Shown one piece after another: positions 7,087 through 14,265 of a stretch of DNA of 15,894 bases. Position 1 is the stretch's first letter. Each line of letters begins with the position of its first letter. Origin of the DNA: Proteobacteria bacterium UBA1673. Lineage in GTDB: Bacteria; Pseudomonadota; Gammaproteobacteria; Comchoanobacterales; Comchoanobacteraceae. A model generated the notes under the pieces. The model saw nothing but the letters and a program-made list of their open reading frames with translations, was not told the origin of the DNA and did no database searches. The stretch covers positions 1 through 15,894 of the forward strand of contig DCKN01000045.1 of the NCBI GenBank assembly GCA_002320385.1, written 5' to 3'. Made by a program: the position numbers and the translations under genes.

Positions 7087-8622
7087 TTATATTACTGCGG
7101 GTTCTACGAGCGCTTCACAGTGCTGCAAAAAAGTTTTTGAGCTTTCGCATTCAGGGTTAATTGACAGTGACTCCGTGAAGTGATGTGCGGCTGAAGCAAA
7201 TTCAGATTGCAGGAAAAAATAATTACCCATCAAACGATGATATTGGTAACTTGTGCCATGAAATTTCAAGAAAAGATCGAGTAATGACTTTGCAAAAGAA
7301 AATTTCTTTGCCATGAGCGCTAGGTTGCCAATACACGCTAACTCAACAACAGATGTTTCGTGTGGCGTAAAGTAATAGTTGCCTAGAAGTTCGTTCAGTA
7401 CACGATCAACATCAATACTATCAAGGATATCGCAATTTTGTAAGGCAGTTTCCAGGTGATCATACAATACAGCTAAGCTGAACGGTGCAAAACGCTGTGA
7501 CGACAAATAATTGAAGAAATCATAAGGATCTCTCAGACTTATCTCGGCAGTGAGCAAGTTTGTTGTTGATTTTGCGTACGTACCTACGGTAGAGATGGTG
7601 GAATGCCCCTCAAGGTTTAAGTTGGCATATTCGTGAATGGATGCATGAGTGAGAAACAGATGTGTACCAAACTGAACCTGGTCAGCTGGACCAAAAAATT
7701 TGCTACCGTCGAGCGCAAGCTCGATGTAACGGCCAAGCGCAAAAAAATTAACGCTGGATGCATAGGTGCCCGTCTGTATAATATTGAAATTACTTGCGTA
7801 TTGATCAAATGTAAAATTCGTAAATCCTTTATCTGACGCAACGATCAGCAGGGGATGGTCGTTGAGTGCGTCTAGCCAGTGAATCAATGCAATTGGGCCA
7901 TCAGGCATCAACGTGCGCTCAGCCCCAAGGGCATAATGCTCATCAAGAATACGGTCATAAAAAGAGCAGTCAGCAAATGGACGCGGCGCAGATGGGATTG
8001 GCTTATAATGCACAGAGCCATCTTGATTTGTGAGCGAAGGCGGTTTGTGTTCAATACTACAGGGTACAAATGCATGATTATGATATTGAAACGGGGACTG
8101 ATAGAGTGAATCAAAGCAATAGTTTGCAAGTAATATGAACTTATCCTGACGCGGAAGACTTTCAAGATCAAATTGAACCGTGAGTGTTTCATCCACATAA
8201 AGCCGGCTGGCAACCAGAGTGCCTGATTCGAAGTAAGGCTTAAGCTGAGGATGGTTAGTCCAAAACTGTATTGATTGATCCGATGTATCAGTGATGACAT
8301 ATCGAAACAAGTCCGATTGAGTACTTGAGATGCTTAGGAGTGATGTGAGCTCTTTGATGAAATGAAAAGCAAATTTTCCCAGTCCAGCGCCCGGTTCAAT
8401 GATCGTAAAGCGCCCCGAATAACCTTTTTGCTCGCAATCAAGCATATAGTGGGCAATCAACTTTGCACAAGTATGGGCAAACTCAGGGTTATTGGTGATT
8501 TGATGCGGGACTAACCTGTCCCATGAGTCGATACCTTTTTTTTGGTAAAATTCGGATATTCCGGACCAAAACTGGGCATTTTTACTCCGCCAATTGGACG
8601 ACGAATTGTCAAAGATTGCCAC
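7087..8622 (-). CDS. SAM-dependent methyltransferase-like protein with C-terminal TPR
   Basis: This is a soluble 511-aa protein with no signal peptide or membrane segment. Residues about 70-180 look like a class I methyltransferase core: motif I IIEPGAGLGKF (74-84) for SAM binding, an acidic strand YVITDTS (108-114), and ILLANYCFDSLYQSPF (163-178), like the motif IV region of MidA-type and related SAM enzymes. The middle part (180-420) is not recognised. The C-terminus holds one good tetratricopeptide repeat (about 459-492: Y..H..MGNYFFLQ.EFASAAHHF.ESLSINPE) and a weaker one before it (about 425-456), suggesting a protein-binding end. The start is GTG at 8622, chosen because GAGGA sits 9 bases ahead. 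A near-perfect promoter precedes it. It is not a known Dot/Icm component. Substrate is unknown; it could be a housekeeping enzyme, a secreted effector or a helper of the system. Confidence 0.65.
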   Translation of the reverse strand: MAIFDNSSSNWRSKNAQFWSGISEFYQKKGIDSWDRLVPHQITNNPEFAHTCAKLIAHYMLDCEQKGYSGRFTIIEPGAGLGKFAFHFIKELTSLLSISSTQSDLFRYVITDTSDQSIQFWTNHPQLKPYFESGTLVASRLYVDETLTVQFDLESLPRQDKFILLANYCFDSLYQSPFQYHNHAFVPCSIEHKPPSLTNQDGSVHYKPIPSAPRPFADCSFYDRILDEHYALGAERTLMPDGPIALIHWLDALNDHPLLIVASDKGFTNFTFDQYASNFNIIQTGTYASSVNFFALGRYIELALDGSKFFGPADQVQFGTHLFLTHASIHEYANLNLEGHSTISTVGTYAKSTTNLLTAEISLRDPYDFFNYLSSQRFAPFSLAVLYDHLETALQNCDILDSIDVDRVLNELLGNYYFTPHETSVVELACIGNLALMAKKFSFAKSLLDLFLKFHGTSYQYHRLMGNYFFLQSEFASAAHHFTESLSINPECESSKTFLQHCEALVEPAVI

Positions 8623-8675
8623 GAAAATCGATCCTCATAAATATTAATCATGCATGTATGACACAACTCATCCCA

Positions 8676-8703
8676 ATTATAGCGGTGTCACCACTGCTGT
8701 CAA
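8676..8703 (-). promoter_or_regulatory. Consensus sigma-70 promoter for the methyltransferase-like gene
   Basis: On the minus strand, TTGACA (8703-8698) and TATAAT (8681-8676) are both perfect hexamers, separated by 16 bases. The predicted start point, near 8669, leaves a leader of about 45 bases before the GTG at 8622. The promoter begins only about 34 bases downstream of the stop of the lipid-enzyme gene, so the methyltransferase gene is likely transcribed independently, and read-through into dotDCB is possible. Confidence 0.75.
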
Positions 8704-8736
8704 GTTAAGCCCGTCTGCATCATGGGGTAATGACAA

Positions 8737-11700
8737 CTAGGCAGTTGACAGGGCATGGTTAAGACATTTTTTATAGTCAATCTTTCCAGTAGGTAGCCGG
8801 GGTATTTCGCAATGAATAATCTGTTTAGGGAGCCATAAGTCAGGAACGGTAGCCATTTTGAGCGATTTAATCAACGAGGACTTATCAAGTTTGGAGTCTT
8901 CGGTGAGCATGATTAGCTGCTCACCTTTCTTATTGCATGGAATTGATACGACAGCATGGCTGTGCTCTGGCAACGATTGCCCAATCGCTCGCTCCACAGC
9001 CGCAAGAGATACCATCTCCCCTGCAATCTTAGCAAAGCGCTTCGCCCGATCAAGAATGGTCACATACCCGTCGCTATCAATATCAACAATATCACCTGTA
9101 TCATGCCAGCCTCGAGATGGGGGAACGATCTTTTTAGGATGGCTATGTAGAATATAGCCTTTCATGATATTTGGCCCTCGAACAAGCAGTTGACCACCGC
9201 GATCCAGGCCATCAACTGGCGATATTTTATACTCTACCTTGGGAAGGAATCGGCCAACAGTACCTCGCTTACAGTGCATCGCAGTATTGGCGCAAAGACC
9301 AGGAGAAGCCTCAGTTAAACCGTAGGCCTCGAAAAGGCGGATGCCAAATTTATCTGACCACAGAGTAAAAGTTTGTGATTTGAGTTTTTCTGCGCCAGCA
9401 AACACATAGCGAAGGCTATAAAAATCATAAGAGCTGGCATGATTAGCGTACAAGCTCAGTGTATAATCAGTTCCAAAAAGAATTGTTGCATTGGTATCAT
9501 AGATGAGTTCAGTGATGATTCGATATTGCAGTGGATTAGGGTATAGAAACATTTTTACACCCGTGAGCACAGGTAGCAAAAATGCACCCATCAGTCCGAA
9601 GGAATGGAATAATGGCAATGTATTAAAAACAAGATCATTGTGATTTAGGTCAACAATTGCAGTCAGCTGAGAAATATTCGCATGTAGATTATCGTGGCTC
9701 AATGCGACACCTTTGGGAAATCCCTCAGAACCAGAGGTAAATAGAAGCACTGCGGTATCACTTGGGACAATCTGTATAGGCATGAGTTTCATAGCTGTTT
9801 TTGGTGCAAAAGCGGCAGCCATGCCCATGATTTTATGAGCCAATGATAGTTCTTGTGCCAAGTCCTCAAGATAGCATAAGGTGTAGCCACTTGACTGAAG
9901 TTGAGACTCAATTGATTCTAATTTAGCCAATTTGATAAAACGTCTACTGGTGATGATAATTGAAAGTCCGGCGGTCTCACAACAGCTAATCATCTGTGCG
10001 CCACCATGGGTATAATTAAGCATGACCGGCACTTTCCCTAAGGATTGAAGGCTGAAAAAGCTCACAACTGTAGGCAGTGCTGTGGGTAAAAGCATACCAA
10101 CGAAATGATGTGGCTTGAGTAATTTTGCCAGTCCGAATCGCAAAACAAACACTTTAATGAGAAGCTGGCGATAGGTCATTGGCTTACGTGACAAATCATT
10201 AAATCGATAGCCATTGCCATTCGATTTGACAGCAATAAGCAATGATTGAAATAGCGTGCCAGTCAATCTATGACTCTCATAGCATACCCGAGTCATGATT
10301 TGATAGAGGTAGTCTCCAGCAAATTCTCTTGATTTCCGATTACTATGGCCCTGGGGTTGTTCGATCGCCTCTGCAGAAAACAATTTTATGATCACGCGGG
10401 GAAAGAGCGCATAGCGCGGCTTGTGTTTTAGTCGGGAAAAAAGAGATGATTGAAGTCCTGTTATGTAAATTGGCAGTATTTTAGCACCCGCTTTCATGGC
10501 AATAAGGGCAGGTGACTCATAAATTTTCATCAATGCCCCAGTTACCGTTGGTAGGTTTTCTGGGAAGATAACGATTTTTTCGCCATCCTTGACTGATTCA
10601 ATTAAGCCACGAAGTGCCATCGGGTGATCGTGATCAACCACATAAACTTTGTTCAGACGAATAAAAAATCGCACCAACCAGTGCTGTTGCATAGAAGAGT
10701 TGAGGGCGAATGTAAGTCGCTCAGGGAGGAAAGCTGACAGAATCAGGGCATCAAGCCATGAGGTATGGTTGGCAATGATAACCAGCCGGTCTTTTTGTGC
10801 CTTCGTGAAGTGTTCAATACCTTCCAGTTTAGCTTGATAAAACGTTCTGAAGAGAAAGCGCAGTAGGGTTTGAAGTATGCCATAAGGCATAAGTTGAGAA
10901 ATATAGAGCGAGAGCCAGGCAAAAATCAACGAGACGAATGCAAGCGTATAGGCGGGGTTGCCATTAAAAACACGAGATAGCGTAAAGTTCAGGGCTGAAC
11001 CTGCAATCATGAAGCCTGTTGAGATAATATTATGGCATGCAATCGTTCGCGCACGATGCTTTGTATCAGATTCATGGATCATGATGGTATACAAGGGCAC
11101 ATGGTATAAGCCGCCGAGAAGTCCGATCAAGTAAAAATCCAATGCTACTCGAATGTGACTAAACGAATGTAGAAACAAAGAAAGCGTCATTTGTGCGTCT
11201 GCTTTTGCGATAACGTGGATGATGGATGCTAAATCATAAAGCATGAACGCAATACCAAACGCAGCCAACGGTACATAAGTTGCTTCGATTCGGTTATTTA
11301 GCAAGCGGGCACACAACAGTGATCCAGTGCTAATCCCAATGCCAAAAATAACAAGAATAAACGTTAATACGGCTGGGGCGCCATTGATACTTTGGTTGAT
11401 CAAGTTCGGTATTTCATTAACTATGATGCTACTTACTAGCCAGAACCACGAGATACCCAAAATGCATAAGTAAACGATACGACTATGTCTAGTCGCCCTA
11501 ACAATAGAAAGGTTGCCTTTAAAGATATTCCACTGAATCTTATTGGAGGGGTTTTTGGGCGTGGTTGGTACCAAGTACAGTGAGGCTATAAAACCTGTGA
11601 TGGAGATAGCCAGCAGCAGTCCAACTAATATAGTAATCCCATAGCGCTCGTGTGAAAACATAAGATTTGCTAATACTTCGCCTAAAATAATTGCTGAGAA

Positions 11701-12159
11701 AATACCAATCTCAAAATATGAGTTGCCCCGCAGTAACTGGGTATCGCTGAGGTACTCTGGTAGTATGGCAAGCTTCAAAGGGCTTAGAAACGCCGAGTGC
11801 GCACCCAGTAAAAAAATAGTTAGCAACATAAGATTAAGACTTGACGTGAAAACCGCATAACAGCCCACAATCAATATGCCCAGTTCAGCAGCCTTAAACG
11901 CCATTATCAGTCTAGATTTACTCAGTTTATCGCAAATATCACCTGCAATAGATGAAAAAATAAAAAATGGCAGCGTTAACATGGCGGCTGACAAAATACT
12001 ATAGTCGTATTTGACGCTTGCATCGAGGTGCTCGGCAGTTGCCGTATATAGGACTAACAATACAAACGCCGTGCGATAAAGGTTGTCAACAAACACAGCG
12101 CTAGTTTGGGAAATGAATAAAGGAAAATATTCTCTTGAAAAAAACAATGAGCCTTTCAT
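8737..12159 (-). CDS. aas: Trifunctional LplT-Aas fusion: MFS transporter + PlsC acyltransferase + acyl-ACP synthetase
   Basis: The fusion is expected to take up or flip lysophospholipid, activate a fatty acid as acyl-ACP, and re-acylate lysophosphatidylethanolamine, a membrane repair pathway that E. coli splits between LplT and Aas. Residues 1-425 form the multi-pass MFS/LplT-like domain. Residues about 440-600 are the PlsC-type acyltransferase, with the catalytic HTSWLD (H465-X4-D470), the FPENLPTVTG block at 532-541 and LMKIYESPALIA. Residues about 650-1140 are the AMP-forming ligase: P-loop TSGSEGFPKG (808-817), YGLTE (946-950), TGD (1021-1023), DRAKRFAKIAGEMVS (1037-1051), and PTGK with the probable catalytic Lys1126. 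The length fits known three-domain fusions. In the acyltransferase, FPEN-L replaces the FPEG-R found in E. coli Aas. The ATG at 12159 has no clear ribosome site but begins a sensible N-terminus. The gene separates dotDCB from icmT and is not a secretion component by family. Confidence 0.9.
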   Translation of the reverse strand: MKGSLFFSREYFPLFISQTSAVFVDNLYRTAFVLLVLYTATAEHLDASVKYDYSILSAAMLTLPFFIFSSIAGDICDKLSKSRLIMAFKAAELGILIVGCYAVFTSSLNLMLLTIFLLGAHSAFLSPLKLAILPEYLSDTQLLRGNSYFEIGIFSAIILGEVLANLMFSHERYGITILVGLLLAISITGFIASLYLVPTTPKNPSNKIQWNIFKGNLSIVRATRHSRIVYLCILGISWFWLVSSIIVNEIPNLINQSINGAPAVLTFILVIFGIGISTGSLLCARLLNNRIEATYVPLAAFGIAFMLYDLASIIHVIAKADAQMTLSLFLHSFSHIRVALDFYLIGLLGGLYHVPLYTIMIHESDTKHRARTIACHNIISTGFMIAGSALNFTLSRVFNGNPAYTLAFVSLIFAWLSLYISQLMPYGILQTLLRFLFRTFYQAKLEGIEHFTKAQKDRLVIIANHTSWLDALILSAFLPERLTFALNSSMQQHWLVRFFIRLNKVYVVDHDHPMALRGLIESVKDGEKIVIFPENLPTVTGALMKIYESPALIAMKAGAKILPIYITGLQSSLFSRLKHKPRYALFPRVIIKLFSAEAIEQPQGHSNRKSREFAGDYLYQIMTRVCYESHRLTGTLFQSLLIAVKSNGNGYRFNDLSRKPMTYRQLLIKVFVLRFGLAKLLKPHHFVGMLLPTALPTVVSFFSLQSLGKVPVMLNYTHGGAQMISCCETAGLSIIITSRRFIKLAKLESIESQLQSSGYTLCYLEDLAQELSLAHKIMGMAAAFAPKTAMKLMPIQIVPSDTAVLLFTSGSEGFPKGVALSHDNLHANISQLTAIVDLNHNDLVFNTLPLFHSFGLMGAFLLPVLTGVKMFLYPNPLQYRIITELIYDTNATILFGTDYTLSLYANHASSYDFYSLRYVFAGAEKLKSQTFTLWSDKFGIRLFEAYGLTEASPGLCANTAMHCKRGTVGRFLPKVEYKISPVDGLDRGGQLLVRGPNIMKGYILHSHPKKIVPPSRGWHDTGDIVDIDSDGYVTILDRAKRFAKIAGEMVSLAAVERAIGQSLPEHSHAVVSIPCNKKGEQLIMLTEDSKLDKSSLIKSLKMATVPDLWLPKQIIHCEIPRLPTGKIDYKKCLNHALSTA

Positions 12160-12197
12160 ATCAATAAGACGTTAAAAATCAGATGCATATAGCGTCG

Positions 12198-12226
12198 ATA
12201 TTAGCCTATGGTATGATGAAAGTCAA
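12198..12226 (-). promoter_or_regulatory. Candidate sigma-70 promoter for the LplT-Aas fusion gene
   Basis: On the minus strand, TTGACT (12226-12221; 5 of 6) is followed after 17 bases by TAATAT (12203-12198; 4 of 6). It lies about 40 bases upstream of the start codon at 12159, in the region that diverges from icmT. The match is moderate. Confidence 0.5.
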
Positions 12227-12421
12227 GGCATGCACTGTTGTTACGAGCCGCACGGGGCATCAACAACCTTGATAAAGTCTTAAGAATAGGGTCGATTATC
12301 GCTTGCTTAAGGGGGTAAATATTAGAACCAACACACCAATAGTAATCAGCAGTCATGAACCAAGCCCCGCTGCAAGGCAAGATATAAAAAAAGATTAATC
12401 CTAACTTTTACCAAATAATTA

Positions 12422-12450
12422 TTTACAGATATTTATGATGGTACTATACT
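12422..12450 (+). promoter_or_regulatory. Sigma-70 promoter for the icmT operon
   Basis: TTTACA (12422-12427; 5 of 6) and TATACT (12445-12450; 5 of 6) are separated by exactly 17 bases. Transcription would begin near 12457, about 14 bases before the icmT ATG at 12471. This also argues against the upstream in-frame ATG at 12435, which lies inside the promoter. Confidence 0.7.
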
Positions 12451-12470
12451 GTGAAATTGGAGATTTCATT

Positions 12471-12731
12471 ATGGTATTAACATACAATCCCAACGCGAGT
12501 TGGCGAGACACAGCAAGACAGCCCAGGTTATGGATTTTCAACGCAAGAGCGTTGCCGCCAATCCTGGTTGCGATGTTTCACATCACCTACACAACAGTTG
12601 GGATAGCAATCGTCTGTGTGATCGCATTGCAAGTTATGGAATACTATGGGTTTTCCGCGCCGGTTTTCTTGAGATACCTGCGCAGCAAATCGGCCGGCAG
12701 CCGTCGTGTCGCCACACCATGGTGGATGTAA
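12471..12731 (+). CDS. icmT: IcmT, small membrane protein of the Dot/Icm T4BSS
   Basis: IcmT is a small membrane-associated Dot/Icm component required for intracellular growth and pore formation in Legionella. From the ATG at 12471 it has 86 residues, the length I recall for Legionella IcmT. Family-like segments are WRDTARQPRLWIFNARA (11-27), a hydrophobic region from about 28 to 56 that fits one or two membrane spans, YGF..PVFLRYLRS (59-72) and a C-terminal PWW. The start is chosen over an in-frame ATG at 12435 because GGAG lies 8 bases ahead of 12471 and the upstream ATG falls within the promoter. The stop TAA overlaps the icmS ATG by one base (TAATG), so the two are translationally coupled. 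It is the first gene of icmTS-(R)-QPO. Confidence 0.9.
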   Translation: MVLTYNPNASWRDTARQPRLWIFNARALPPILVAMFHITYTTVGIAIVCVIALQVMEYYGFSAPVFLRYLRSKSAGSRRVATPWWM

Positions 12732-13066
12732 TGGACGATGTTTTGAAAATATGTAATAAGGTCTCAGCTAAGATGGGTATAACCTACGTGCTAAAATCGA
12801 AAACAATCGAGCATGAAAAAGTATTTTCGACAACAGGATTATTGCCGTCAATCATCAAGAGAGCTGATCAGCTGAGCTTGCTGCTTTTTGGAAAGAATAC
12901 AGGCTCAGAGTTCAAAGATAGCGAAAAATCCATGCTTGGCGTAGAGGTTAAGGTGGATAATTGCAAAGAACTGACAGCATTACTATGCGTCGCAGATGTA
13001 TTGATGGAGATGTTTAAAAGAGCGAAAGGTAACAGGGTTGAAGTTGATGAGTTACTTTATGATTGA
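12731..13066 (+). CDS. icmS: IcmS, effector-adaptor chaperone of the Dot/Icm T4BSS
   Basis: IcmS is a small acidic cytoplasmic protein that pairs with IcmW and binds the DotL coupling protein to present a class of effectors for secretion. The 111-residue product (114 in Legionella) shows the family pattern: helical N-terminus, VFSTTGLLP..IKRADQL (31-48), a central loop, E..MLGV.V (65-73), LLCVADVLMEMF (84-95) and the C-terminal DELLYD. The open frame runs upstream through icmT in another phase (to about 12500), but that extension is only overlap. The correct start is the ATG at 12731, fused to the icmT stop as TAATG, with GGTGGA just ahead. IcmW is not in this window. Confidence 0.93.
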   Translation: MDDVLKICNKVSAKMGITYVLKSKTIEHEKVFSTTGLLPSIIKRADQLSLLLFGKNTGSEFKDSEKSMLGVEVKVDNCKELTALLCVADVLMEMFKRAKGNRVEVDELLYD

Positions 13067-13091
13067 CAAATTGAAAGATATGTACTATATT
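13063..13091 (+). promoter_or_regulatory. Near-consensus sigma-70 promoter for the icmR-position gene
   Basis: TTGACA (13063-13068, perfect) and TATATT (13086-13091, 5 of 6) are 17 bases apart. The -35 box overlaps the icmS stop codon (TGA at 13064-13066). The predicted start near 13098 gives a leader of about 29 bases to the ATG at 13127. The strength of the match implies that the icmR-position protein is made in excess of IcmT and IcmS. Confidence 0.75.
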
Positions 13092-13126
13092 ACATGTAGG
13101 ACATTTGCTATTAAAGGGGTAAGTTG

Positions 13127-13444
13127 ATGGCTAACATTAATAAAACTACAAATTCAAGCGACTACAACATCAAGCCGGGAGATCTACAGTTGGTTGATGC
13201 AACTGGATTAGAAGACGGTTTGTACGAAATGTCCACAGAGCTAAAAGCAGTACAACAGTACGTGATCAACATGCAGAAACATGGTAGCGGAGCCGCTAGC
13301 GGACTTTTTAGTCACAAGGCTGCCACAGAAACCTCTGAAGATGAAATTTCTGAGGTAGTGAGAGACACACACGTCCTTATGGAGAAGCTTAGGAATGTAA
13401 GAGATGTCACTAGCAGTCAGCCTCCTGAGCTCAGTCACGACTAA
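13127..13444 (+). CDS. Small protein in the icmR position, probable IcmQ partner (FIR-type)
   Basis: In Legionella the gene between icmS and icmQ encodes IcmR, a chaperone that keeps IcmQ soluble. Across Legionellales this position holds rapidly changing, barely similar proteins called FIR (functional homologues of IcmR), such as CoxigA in Coxiella. This 105-aa product has no similarity I recognise to IcmR. It is hydrophilic, with no signal or membrane segment. Two stretches look like amphipathic helices (about 31-52, and 72-92 with EISEVVRDTHVLMEKLRNV), split by a Gly/Ala/Ser-rich linker, which fits the helical character of IcmR-type partners. The ATG at 13127 is preceded by AAAGGGG with good spacing; the TTG just before it is rejected. 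The gene has a strong promoter of its own. The role is inferred from position and shape, not from homology. Confidence 0.7.
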   Translation: MANINKTTNSSDYNIKPGDLQLVDATGLEDGLYEMSTELKAVQQYVINMQKHGSGAASGLFSHKAATETSEDEISEVVRDTHVLMEKLRNVRDVTSSQPPELSHD

Positions 13445-13514
13445 CAGGCTGTAGTGATAATCTAGATTGTACAACAGTTAAATACGTTTAAAAGTCAGGG
13501 ATAGAGGCAAAAAA

Positions 13515-14102
13515 ATGAGTGATGATAAAGAAGTATTTGAGCAGCTCGATGGCTATATTCAAAAAATTGAAAATCTACTCACTCAGGACTTCTGGGACCA
13601 AAGCTTTTTACTCAAAAGAAAAAAAAGAGACATTGTTCGTTCGCTGATGCTTATCAAAGGCGCAAGAGAAGACACGCTCGATAAGATCAACAACATTGGC
13701 AAAGAAGATGTTGTGGCTAAGAAAAAAATGCTCAAAGAGATTCCGGCAAACCATAAAGTCGTCTACATTTTATTGAACATCAAGAATGGCCGTGATATCA
13801 AAGCTTGGGAGCAGGCACTATCTGCATTGCCAGCTTGTTCATTCGGAAGGCCAATCTACCAGGCTGAGGACAATGTGAAGCACGCCATCACTGCTCAAGG
13901 CGATTCATTAAATGCTGGCTACGTTGCCATCTATGTTAATGATGACGATGTCATTCAAGCCGATGAAGAATGCGATAGTCTCGGGCAGCTACTTATTGGG
14001 CTTAAACCGAATGCAATCATGTCATCGCATATCATAAAGTTTGTGCACTACAACCAAGAAGTCTATTTATTTATCAATAAACAACTCGTTCCCGAAGGCT
14101 AG
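13515..14102 (+). CDS. icmQ: IcmQ, membrane-active Dot/Icm protein
   Basis: Legionella IcmQ binds IcmR, inserts into or permeabilises membranes through its N-terminal domain, and carries a C-terminal domain with an ADP-ribosyltransferase-like fold that binds NAD+. This 195-aa protein (191 in Legionella) shows the same layout. There is a helical N-terminal domain (1-60) with a strongly basic stretch KRKKRDIVR (34-42), a charged linker, then the C-terminal domain: WEQALSALP (98-106), GRPIYQAEDNVK (111-122) and AGYVAIYVNDDDV (134-146). RPIY and the YVA.Y strand are the clearest family marks. The ATG at 13515 has AGAGG 7 bases ahead. It lies 70 bases after the icmR-position gene. Confidence 0.92.
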   Translation: MSDDKEVFEQLDGYIQKIENLLTQDFWDQSFLLKRKKRDIVRSLMLIKGAREDTLDKINNIGKEDVVAKKKMLKEIPANHKVVYILLNIKNGRDIKAWEQALSALPACSFGRPIYQAEDNVKHAITAQGDSLNAGYVAIYVNDDDVIQADEECDSLGQLLIGLKPNAIMSSHIIKFVHYNQEVYLFINKQLVPEG

Positions 14103-14201
14103 ACGACAAGATAGTAACAGTGCGAGGTTATTAGACAGCTTGCAACCGATCACGCCGCAAAAGTATTGAATTACAGAGTAGGTGATCAGCGGTTTTTAAG
14201 T

Positions 14202-14229
14202 TTGCAAAAATTGAAACTGTAGTTATAAT
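14202..14229 (+). promoter_or_regulatory. Candidate sigma-70 promoter for icmP-icmO
   Basis: TTGCAA (14202-14207; 4 of 6) and a perfect TATAAT (14224-14229) are separated by 16 bases, in the 163-base gap between icmQ and icmP. Transcription would begin about 30 bases before the icmP ATG at 14266. This suggests the coupling-complex genes have their own promoter besides any read-through from icmQ. Confidence 0.6.
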
Positions 14230-14265
14230 GGATTAGGGAAGGTTACACTAAGGATTTCTTAATCT

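Larger units (their letters stand above)
12160..12470. other. Divergent intergenic region between the lipid-enzyme gene and icmT
   Basis: These 311 bases separate the minus-strand LplT-Aas gene from the plus-strand icm operon and hold a promoter for each. Between them lie an inverted repeat GTTGTT (12237-12242) / AACAAC (12262-12267), with an inner GCC/GGC pair, and two CTTAAG hexamers near 12280 and 12306. These could be operator or hairpin elements, but none matches a site I can name. I saw no GTAAA-N5-GTAAA pair, the pattern bound by CpxR upstream of some Legionella icm genes. No protein-coding gene is evident. Confidence 0.45.

Noticed and set aside
8858..9157. Open frames on the plus strand opposite the LplT-Aas gene, and similar ones opposite dotA and the methyltransferase
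   Set aside because: They are shadows of real genes: no ribosome sites, no recognisable domains, and the opposite strand carries intact family motifs throughout.
12435..12470. Upstream ATG for icmT (98-aa form)
   Set aside because: It lies inside the predicted promoter, before the expected transcription start. The ATG at 12471 has the ribosome site and gives the family length.
12500..12730. Upstream extension of the icmS reading frame to give a 188-aa protein
   Set aside because: It overlaps icmT entirely in another frame, and the extra residues are compositionally random. The 111-aa form starting at 12731 matches the IcmS length and begins at the icmT stop.
12160..13126. CpxR-type GTAAA-N5-GTAAA sites upstream of icmT and the icmR-position gene
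   Set aside because: Single GTAAA-like words occur, but no properly spaced pair was found by eye.
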